A DNA stretch of 29,494 nt from Oribacterium sp. (GTDB lineage: Bacteria; Bacillota_A; Clostridia; Lachnospirales; Lachnospiraceae): assembly GCA_017940955.1 (NCBI GenBank), contig JAGAXP010000313.1:1-29494 (forward strand), read 5' to 3'. Shown piece by piece: positions 23,683-29,494 of the stretch; position 1 is the first letter of the stretch; every line of letters begins with the position of its first letter. The notes under the pieces were generated by a model, which worked only from the letters and a program-made list of their open reading frames with translations, searched no databases and was not told where the DNA came from. A program made the position numbers and the translations under genes.

Positions 23683-25503
23683 TCAGTTTTCTTCTACGGA
23701 TTCTTCAGGCTTCTCGTCAGGAACTACTGCGATTCCGAGATCTACGAGCTGCTGCTCATCAAATACGGGAGCCGGAGCTTCCATCATGGGATCTGAACCG
23801 TCCTTAACCTTCGGGAAGGCGATAACATCACGGATAGTGTCTGATCCAACCATCCACATGGCAAGACGGTCAAGACCGTAAGCAAGACCTGCGTGAGGCG
23901 GAACGCCGTACTTGAAGGCCTGCATAAGGAATCCGAACTGCTCGTTAGCCTTTTCAGGTGTGAAGCCAAGCTTCTCAAGCATCTTCTCCTGCACGTCTGC
24001 CTGGTGGATACGAACTGAACCACCGCCAAGCTCTGTACCGTTAAGAACGATATCGTAAGCCTTTGCACGAACTGCGCCCTGGTCTGTATCAACCAGAGGA
24101 AGATCCTCATCCATAGGCATTGTGAACGGATGATGCATTGCCTGGAATCTGTCAAGCTCCTCTGACCACTCGAACATAGGGAACTCTGTAACCCAAAGGA
24201 ACTTCCATGCGCTTCTGTCGATGAGCTCGAGATCTGCACCCAGCTGGAGACGAAGTGCTCCGAGGGAATTCCATACAGTAGTTTTCTTTGTATCTGAAAC
24301 GATCATGAGCATATCGCCCGGCTGACCGCCCATTGCATCAACAAGAGCCTTAAGCTCCTCTTCTGTCATGAACTTTGCGAAGGAGGACTTGTAAGTACCA
24401 TCCTCGTTGATTGCAAGGTAAGCAAGACCCTTCGCGCCATAGCCCTTAACGAACTCTGTGTACTTGTCAATCTGCTTACGAGGCATCTTTGCCTGGCCCT
24501 TAACATTGAGACCCTTGATCACACCGCCATCCTTAGCGCAGTTTGCGAATACGGCGAAACCACAATCCTTAACAGCCTCGGTAACATCCTGAAGAAGCAT
24601 CTCGAAACGCATATCAGGCTTGTCTGAACCGTAGCTGTTCATGGCATCTATCCACTTCATACGGCGGATAGGAAGCTCAATGTCTACATTGCAGATCTCC
24701 TTGAAGATGTACTGAAGGAGTCTCTCATTAACCCCGATAACGTCATCAACATCAACGAAGGAAAGCTCCATATCTACCTGTGTAAATTCCGGCTGACGGT
24801 CTGCACGGAGATCCTCGTCACGATAGCATCTTGCAAGCTGGAAGTAACGGTCAAAGCCTGATACCATGAGAAGCTGCTTAAGAAGCTGCGGTGACTGCGG
24901 AAGAGCATAGAAGGAACCGTGGTGCATACGTGAAGGTACAAGGAAATCTCTTGCTCCCTCAGGGGTTGACTTGATAAGTGTAGGAGTCTCGATCTCCAGG
25001 AAGCCGTTATCCATCATGAACTTACGGATGTAGAAGGCAAGCTTTGCACGGGTCATGATACGCTGTGCAAGCTCAGGCCTTCTGAGGTCGAGATATCTGT
25101 ACTTGAGACGAACATTCTCATTTGTTGCGATTCCGTCCTCGATAGGGAATGGCGGAGTCTCTGACTCGGAAAGGATACGAAGTGATCTTGCTGAGATCTC
25201 GATGGAACCGGTCTTCATGTCCTTGTTGGCATCCTTGCCGCGGGAACGAACGATGCCGGTTACTGCTATAACGAACTCTGAACGAAGCTTTGCTGCCTTC
25301 TCAAATACCTCTTTGCCGCAGTCTGCTTCCTCAAAAATGATCTGTAAGATTCCGGAACGATCACGAAGATCTGTGAAGATAAGACCACCCTTGTTTCTGG
25401 ATTTCTGAACCCAGCCCATCATGGTCACTTCTTTTCCGATAAATGATTCATCAAGCTCTGTACATCTGCACGTTCTGTGCAGACCTTTCATTGACTCTGC
25501 CAT
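23683..25503 (-). CDS. aspS: Aspartate-tRNA ligase
   Basis: 606 residues from ATG 25503, 8 bases after AGAGG; an in-frame ATG at 25545 has no site and precedes the conserved start. It charges tRNA-Asp with aspartate in the cytoplasm. The N-terminal OB fold binds the anticodon (GKEVTMMGWVQKSRNKGGLI). The class II catalytic core has motif 2 CYRDEDLRADRQPEFTQVDM and motif 3 GLAYGLDRLAMWMVGS. The bacterial GAD insertion lies in between (about 285-420). The length is typical of bacterial AspRS (about 590-600). hisS lies 219 bases upstream on the same strand, a common pair in Bacillota. The C-terminal tail is acidic (DEKPEESVEEN). Confidence 0.98.
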   Translation of the reverse strand: MAESMKGLHRTCRCTELDESFIGKEVTMMGWVQKSRNKGGLIFTDLRDRSGILQIIFEEADCGKEVFEKAAKLRSEFVIAVTGIVRSRGKDANKDMKTGSIEISARSLRILSESETPPFPIEDGIATNENVRLKYRYLDLRRPELAQRIMTRAKLAFYIRKFMMDNGFLEIETPTLIKSTPEGARDFLVPSRMHHGSFYALPQSPQLLKQLLMVSGFDRYFQLARCYRDEDLRADRQPEFTQVDMELSFVDVDDVIGVNERLLQYIFKEICNVDIELPIRRMKWIDAMNSYGSDKPDMRFEMLLQDVTEAVKDCGFAVFANCAKDGGVIKGLNVKGQAKMPRKQIDKYTEFVKGYGAKGLAYLAINEDGTYKSSFAKFMTEEELKALVDAMGGQPGDMLMIVSDTKKTTVWNSLGALRLQLGADLELIDRSAWKFLWVTEFPMFEWSEELDRFQAMHHPFTMPMDEDLPLVDTDQGAVRAKAYDIVLNGTELGGGSVRIHQADVQEKMLEKLGFTPEKANEQFGFLMQAFKYGVPPHAGLAYGLDRLAMWMVGSDTIRDVIAFPKVKDGSDPMMEAPAPVFDEQQLVDLGIAVVPDEKPEESVEEN

Positions 25504-25612
25504 AAGTATTACCTCTGTATTATTAATTGATGATGAGTTGTCCAATGTTCAGGCTTCTCATCTATGTAAATGCCGCCCGGATTAGACGACAGTACTATCT
25601 GTTTAATTGTAA

Positions 25613-25679
25613 CCTCGCATAAATCGATATGCGGGATTAGCTATTGAACATTTACCTCACATAAATAGATATGCGGGAT
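25613..25679. repeat. Two direct repeats with hairpins between hisS and aspS
   Basis: CCTCGCATAAATCGATATGC-GGGAT (25613-25637) recurs with two changes at 25655-25679, a period of 42 bases; a GA-x-CATTTA block follows each. On the minus strand each repeat can form CGCATA/TATGCG around a 6-base loop. The second copy keeps its stem through a G-U pair. They would lie in the leader or intercistronic RNA of aspS. Confidence 0.7.
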
Positions 25680-25722
25680 GACATTTAAACATTAAAGTAA
25701 AAAAGCGATTTAATAGGTGCTT

Positions 25723-26994
25723 TTAATTAAGAGCATCCTGGTAAAACTCTTTGAATTCTGTATAGCCTTCCTGTGTGAGCTGCTCCTTCTGGAACTTCTT
25801 GTTCTTGTTCATGCGGGAAACCAGAACTGTTTCACCCTTTGCACGAAGCTCCATGGCTTCATTGAGAGCCTCCGCAGTCTTCTCCGCATCAAGGTTCTTG
25901 TCAAGGAGGAATGCTGTCTTCTTATTCTCTCCCGGAACATGCTCGTCGGCATCCAGCATGATGGTGATGATACGCTCAAAACCGATGGAGAATCCGACAG
26001 CCGGTGTATCCTGTCCTGTGAACTTTCCTACCATCTTGTCATATCTTCCGCCGCCGCCTACTGAACCGCCGAAGCCTTCGGCACGGATCTCGAAGATAGG
26101 TCCGGTGTAGTAACCCATGCCGCGAACGAGAGTAGGATCGAATTCGACATTAACCTTAACACTCTTCACTTTGGCAACAGCTTCTACTATCTCGGCAAGG
26201 TTCTTTGTCACGCTTTCGGGAAGAACGTCTTTCAGCTTCTCGCCAAGAGAACGGATGTCCTGAGCCTCTGTACCGATGCTTCCAAGGAGAGTCTGATACC
26301 TGTCGATAACTTCCTCTGCATATCCGAGTGAAAGAAGCTCTTCCTTCACACCTTCGTTTCCGATCTTATCTGCCTTATCGAGGCTGATGCAAACCTTCTC
26401 GAAATCCTCCTCGGGGAAGCCGGCATATGCCTGCATGCCGCGAAGGATCTCACGGTCGTTGATAACGATCTTGAAGTTGTATTTCTCGCCGAAACCTATG
26501 CGGTTAAGAAGAGTTGAGATCGCAAGGATAAGCTCGATTTCGGAGACATTGGAACCATCACCGAAAATGTCTATATCGCACTGTACGAACTCACGGAAAC
26601 GTCCTTTCTGAGGACGGTCTGCTCTGAATACAGGTCCGATCTGAAGCGCCTTGAAGGGGCTTGGGAGCTGTGCCTGATTCTGGGAATAAAAACGGCTTAA
26701 AGGAAGTGTAAGGTCATATCTGAGACCTGAATCGCTGAGATCGTCGAGGCTGCCATTCTGATAGGCTGACTCAAGCTTGTCGCCGCGCTTCATTACCTTA
26801 AATATGAGCTTTTCATTGTCACCGCCCTGCTTGCTGAGGAGGTTTTCTATATGCTCCACAACCGGGGTTTCGATCTCTGTAAAACCAAATTCCTTATATG
26901 TTCTTCTGATCTCTGAGAGAACATACTGGCGGAGTTCCATCTCACGGGGAAGGATATCCTTCATGCCTGTTACAGGCTTTTTCTTTAATGCCAT
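25723..26994 (-). CDS. hisS: Histidine-tRNA ligase
   Basis: 423 residues from ATG 26994, 7 bases after GAGG. The ATG at 27000 lies too close to that site. It charges tRNA-His. The class II motifs are visible: motif 2 in QIGPVFRADRPQKGRFREF, the histidine-specific loop LVRGMGYYTGPIFEI, and GGSVGGGGRYDKMVG. Motif 3 is GFSIGFERI. The C-terminal anticodon-binding domain covers about the last 90 residues. The length is usual (about 420). The gene has its own promoter and is followed by aspS. No T-box leader is seen in the short upstream region. Confidence 0.97.
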   Translation of the reverse strand: MALKKKPVTGMKDILPREMELRQYVLSEIRRTYKEFGFTEIETPVVEHIENLLSKQGGDNEKLIFKVMKRGDKLESAYQNGSLDDLSDSGLRYDLTLPLSRFYSQNQAQLPSPFKALQIGPVFRADRPQKGRFREFVQCDIDIFGDGSNVSEIELILAISTLLNRIGFGEKYNFKIVINDREILRGMQAYAGFPEEDFEKVCISLDKADKIGNEGVKEELLSLGYAEEVIDRYQTLLGSIGTEAQDIRSLGEKLKDVLPESVTKNLAEIVEAVAKVKSVKVNVEFDPTLVRGMGYYTGPIFEIRAEGFGGSVGGGGRYDKMVGKFTGQDTPAVGFSIGFERIITIMLDADEHVPGENKKTAFLLDKNLDAEKTAEALNEAMELRAKGETVLVSRMNKNKKFQKEQLTQEGYTEFKEFYQDALN

Positions 26995-27030
26995 TTTCAT
27001 ACCTCAATATCAATAAATTTACGGTCAACT

Positions 27031-27059
27031 ATTATATCAATATTCCATAAGTACCGCAA
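27031..27059 (-). promoter_or_regulatory. Promoter of hisS
   Basis: On the minus strand TTGCGG (27054-27059), a 17-base spacer and a perfect TATAAT (27031-27036) are seen. This places the transcript start near 27024, about 30 bases before the hisS ATG. Confidence 0.65.
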
Positions 27060-27078
27060 GACCTCAGCTCATAAAAGA

Positions 27079-27130
27079 GAAATCCACCGTGGACGGTTCT
27101 CGCGGTTGAGAACCGTCCACGGTGGATTTC
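27079..27130. repeat. REP-like palindrome C (23-bp perfect arms)
   Basis: Arms 27079-27101 and 27108-27130 are perfectly complementary around a 6-base loop. The core GTGGACGGTTCTC matches palindromes A and D except for G-to-T, and the right arm carries the matching change (GTCCAC for GTCCCC), so the pairing is preserved. It lies between hisS and lysA. On the minus strand TTTCTCTTTTAT follows, so it may also end lysA transcripts. Confidence 0.85.
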
Positions 27131-27147
27131 CGGGTTGATTGTTTAAA

Positions 27148-28413
27148 TTACAGATATTTCTTCATTGTGTCGTCTATATCAAGGGTTGCAAAGTAGTCCT
27201 GAGGGGTCTGGGCGCGGCGGATAAGCTTTACCGAACCGTCTTCTCTTAAGAGAAGCTCGGCGGACCAGAGCTTTCCGTTGTAGTTGTAGCCCATGGCGAA
27301 ACCGTGTGCTCCGGCATCGTGAATGAAGAGGTAATCTCCCTTCTCAAGCTCCGGAAGTTCACGGTCGATGGCAAACTTGTCATTGTTTTCGCAAAGGGAA
27401 CCTACCACATCGTAGACCTTGTCTGCGGGAGCATCTTCTTTACCGAGAACGGTGATATGATGATATGCACCGTACATGGCAGGTCTCATAAGGTTAACTG
27501 CGCAGGCGTCAACTCCGGCGTACTCCTTGTAGGTGTGCTTGAAGTGGATGACCTTTGTGATGAGAGCGCCGTAAGGACCTGTCATGAATCTTCCCATCTC
27601 TGTAAAGATACTGATGTCTCCCAGGCCGTTTGGAATCAGTACCTCGTCAAAAACCTTATGTACACCGGCACCGATGACTTCAATGTCATTGCCCTCCTGG
27701 TCGGGCTTGTAAGGTATGCCTACACCGCCGGAAAGATTGATGAAGTTAAGCTCAACTCCGGTCTCATTCTTTATTCTCACTGCAAGCTCAAAAAGCTGCT
27801 TTGCAAGTGTCGGATAATAATCATTGGTTACTGTATTGGAGGCAAGGAAGGAATGCATTCCGAAATGCTTTACACCTTTTGATTTAAGGATCTTGAAGCC
27901 TTCGATGATCTGGTCTGTGGTCATTCCGTATTTGGCATCCTGAGGGTTGTCCATGATGGTATTGGCGATCTGGAAGTATCCGCCCGGATTGTAACGGAGT
28001 GACATGGTCTCTGGGAAAGAACCCAGTGTCTCTTCAAGCTCTTCGATATTTGTGAAGTCATCGAGATTTATGATGCCTCCAAGCTTGTCAGCGAAAACAT
28101 ACTCGGAAAGAGGTGTTTCGTTGGAAGAAAACATTATATCATGACCGGAAAAACCGCAGGCATCTGACATCTGAAGCTCTGTAAGTGAACTGCAGTCGGT
28201 TCCGCAGCCCTCTTCCTTTAAGATTTTCAGTATAGAAGGGTTAGGGCATGCTTTTACCGCAAAATATTCCTTAAAGCCCTTGTTCCAGCTGAAGGCCTTC
28301 TGTACCTTTCGTGCATTCTCACGGATGCCCTTTTCATCGTAAAGATAAAAAGGTGTGTCATAGGTTTCAGCTATCTTCTGAATCTGCTCAAGAGTTGCAT
28401 AGGCTTTTTTCAT
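27148..28413 (-). CDS. lysA: Diaminopimelate decarboxylase (fold type III PLP enzyme)
   Basis: 421 residues from ATG 28413, 7 bases after GGAG; an ATG at 28428 overlaps that site and is rejected. The enzyme should convert meso-diaminopimelate to lysine. The N-terminal alanine-racemase-like barrel has TPFYLYDEKGI and the PLP lysine K54 in YFAVKACPNPS. The phosphate-binding SGGVGIPY and EMGRFMTGPYG follow. The C-terminal substrate motif reads SLCENNDKF, a variant of the usual CES-x-D, and GAHGFAMGYNYNG replaces the usual GAY. These variations leave some doubt between DAP and another amino acid, but LysA is the best fit. The leader contains copy 3 of the interspersed element. Confidence 0.87.
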   Translation of the reverse strand: MKKAYATLEQIQKIAETYDTPFYLYDEKGIRENARKVQKAFSWNKGFKEYFAVKACPNPSILKILKEEGCGTDCSSLTELQMSDACGFSGHDIMFSSNETPLSEYVFADKLGGIINLDDFTNIEELEETLGSFPETMSLRYNPGGYFQIANTIMDNPQDAKYGMTTDQIIEGFKILKSKGVKHFGMHSFLASNTVTNDYYPTLAKQLFELAVRIKNETGVELNFINLSGGVGIPYKPDQEGNDIEVIGAGVHKVFDEVLIPNGLGDISIFTEMGRFMTGPYGALITKVIHFKHTYKEYAGVDACAVNLMRPAMYGAYHHITVLGKEDAPADKVYDVVGSLCENNDKFAIDRELPELEKGDYLFIHDAGAHGFAMGYNYNGKLWSAELLLREDGSVKLIRRAQTPQDYFATLDIDDTMKKYL

Positions 28414-28420
28414 ATGAATT

Positions 28421-28470
28421 CTCCTCATCTAAAAATGCTGGTTTCCCGACGTATATATCTGACATACATG
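28421..28470 (-). repeat. Copy 3 of the ~50-bp interspersed element, in the lysA leader
   Basis: On the minus strand TGTCAGATATA, CGGGAAACC, GCATTTTTAG and ATGAGGAG match copy 1. The end of the element supplies the ribosome binding site of lysA (GAGGAG, 7-8 bases before ATG 28413). The closing stem seen in copies 1 and 2 is poorly preserved here. Confidence 0.7.
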
Positions 28471-28500
28471 TTCAGGTCTCTTCGGCTCAGCGATTGTTTT

Positions 28501-28538
28501 AAAAAAGGCCTCACAAATAAGAATATCTGTGAGGCCTT
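28501..28538 (-). terminator. Terminator between pyk and lysA
   Basis: AAGGCCTCACA (28505-28515) pairs perfectly with TGTGAGGCCTT (28528-28538). On the minus strand TTTTTTAAAA follows. It ends pyruvate kinase transcripts after palindrome D and isolates lysA. Confidence 0.9.
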
Positions 28539-28588
28539 GTATTAACATTGGTATGCAGGAAAGAGTCTACTCTGTCTGCTTTTATTTT

Positions 28589-28634
28589 ATCCGGAGGGGA
28601 CGGTTCTCGCCGGTGAGAACCGTCCCCTCCGGAT
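28589..28634. repeat. REP-like palindrome D (20-bp perfect arms)
   Basis: Arms 28589-28608 and 28615-28634 are perfect complements around GCCGGT. The central GGGGACGGTTCTCGCCGG is identical to palindrome A; the outer bases differ but remain complementary. On the plus strand TTTTTG follows, but no plus-strand gene needs a terminator here. Confidence 0.85.
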
Positions 28635-28695
28635 TTTTTGACCTTTTGCGTTAAATGATAACTCATATCGTGCAAAAGTTAAAATAATTTTTAGT

Positions 28696-29494
28696 TTATG
28701 CTCCCATTACTCTCATGATATTTGTAGGAGTTACCGGCTGATTGCGTGTAAGTCTGGAAAGGATACCCGCTGTGATTACGCAAATGTCGCCCTTCTCAAC
28801 GATTCCGCGGCTGCGGAGCTCATCCATGGAGTTCTCAAAGAGCTCATCGGTTGTATCGGATCTCTTTGCCCAGATAGGAGTAACGCCCCAGAGGAGCATC
28901 ATCTGACGAACTGTTGCCTGGCTTGGTGACATTGCATAAATAGGTGTTGCAGGACGATACTTTGAAATAAGTCTTGCGGTTGAACCTGTAAGTGAAGGAA
29001 CTATAAGTGCCTTTGCGTTAAGCTCTGAAGCAGTTGTTACGGAAGCCGCGCAAACAGCGTTGGAGATATTAGCATAGGTGCTCTGATCAACCTTACGGTT
29101 CTTATAAGCGCTGTAGTCAAGGAACTGCTCTGTATACTCAACGATGGAAGCCATCATCTCAAGAGCTTCCACAGGATACTTACCTGCAGCGGTCTCGCCT
29201 GAAAGCATTACCGCATCCGTGCCGTTATATACTGCATTGGCAACGTCTGTAACCTCGGCTCTTGTAGGACGCGGATTACGGATCATGGAATCCAGCATTT
29301 GAGTTGCGGTGATTACAAGCTTTCCTGCATAGTTGCACTTTCTGATCATTTCCTTCTGAAGCTGTGGAAGACGCTTTGCCTCGATCTCAACACCAAGGTC
29401 GCCACGTGCAACCATGATACCGTCAGCGGCTTCAATGATCTCATCAAGATTGTCGAGACCTTCCTGTGACTCGATCTTTGCGATGATCTTCATG
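28696..29494 (-). CDS. pyk: Pyruvate kinase, C-terminal part
   Basis: Partial; the gene runs off the right edge, and Met at 29493 is internal. About 265 residues are visible of roughly 475 usual for the family. It transfers phosphate from phosphoenolpyruvate to ADP in glycolysis. The visible part starts in the catalytic barrel, with [10 protein letters not shown], the metal-site region [13 protein letters not shown] and [40 protein letters not shown] then leads into the C-terminal regulatory domain. It stops at [20 protein letters not shown] without the extra PEP-utiliser-like domain found in many Bacilli. Confidence 0.97.
   Translation of the reverse strand, partial: MKIIAKIESQEGLDNLDEIIEAADGIMVARGDLGVEIEAKRLPQLQKEMIRKCNYAGKLVITATQMLDSMIRNPRPTRAEVTDVANAVYNGTDAVMLSGETAAGKYPVEALEMMASIVEYTEQFLDYSAYKNRKVDQSTYANISNAVCAASVTTASELNAKALIVPSLTGSTARLISKYRPATPIYAMSPSQATVRQMMLLWGVTPIWAKRSDTTDELFENSMDELRSRGIVEKGDICVITAGILSRLTRNQPVTPTNIMRVMGA

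Noticed and set aside
25504..27078. T-box leader before hisS or aspS
   Set aside because: The leaders are too short or lack a recognisable T-box sequence and a specifier stem; only the small repeated hairpins are present.
27304..27882. 192-codon open frame on the plus strand
   Set aside because: It is antisense to lysA, has no ribosome binding site, and its translation lacks domain features. The lysA protein is clearly conserved.
1..29494. CRISPR array, prophage or transposase gene
   Set aside because: No regularly spaced repeats with unique spacers, no phage genes and no transposase or integrase frame were found; the only tandem repeats are the short ones described.

Overview
The window looks like a chromosomal segment of a gut or rumen Lachnospiraceae-type Clostridium relative (Bacillota). 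The clues are moderate GC, strong AGGAGG-type ribosome binding sites, many intrinsic terminators, Clostridia-like protein sequences and a GntR/LacI-hybrid AraR. The genus cannot be fixed from sequence alone.

Left part (1-5948). The window opens with the C-terminal half of an AGCS sodium:amino-acid symporter, facing the large carbamoyl-phosphate synthase subunit (carB) across a shared hairpin. Between carB and a PAS-GGDEF protein lies a 36-codon minigene that joins the start and end of a Dabb-domain protein. It still has its own promoter, ribosome binding site and terminator. The GGDEF gene has a leader with three tandem 26-bp repeats.

Centre (6118-15998). This is an L-arabinose locus, all on the minus strand. 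In transcription order it runs: lipoprotein sugar-binding protein, permease, double-domain ABC ATPase, second permease, AraR-type repressor, L-arabinose isomerase (araA) and an FGGY kinase that probably phosphorylates L-ribulose. Together these import arabinose, convert it to ribulose and probably phosphorylate it. No ribulose-phosphate epimerase (araD) is present. Two related structured elements lie upstream of araA and of the first permease. Putative operators surround the binding-protein promoter.

Right-centre (15999-21543). A LysR regulator is divergent from a uroporphyrinogen-decarboxylase-family protein that carries the zinc motif of corrinoid methyltransferases. Next come a DUF3089 alpha/beta hydrolase and a YtcJ-like amidohydrolase, probably one operon.

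Right part (21545-29494). These are housekeeping genes on the minus strand: a THUMP/RlmL-type RNA methyltransferase, a DUF1700 membrane protein, aspS, hisS, a diaminopimelate decarboxylase (lysA) and the C-terminal part of pyruvate kinase, which runs off the right edge.

The most interesting material is intergenic. There are (1) a family of long perfect or near-perfect palindromes with a GGGACGGTTCTC core (REP-like); (2) a roughly 50-bp interspersed element found three times in full and once in part; (3) the paired arabinose leader elements; and (4) short tandem repeats before the GGDEF gene and between hisS and aspS. No CRISPR array, tRNA, rRNA, transposase gene or prophage was seen.
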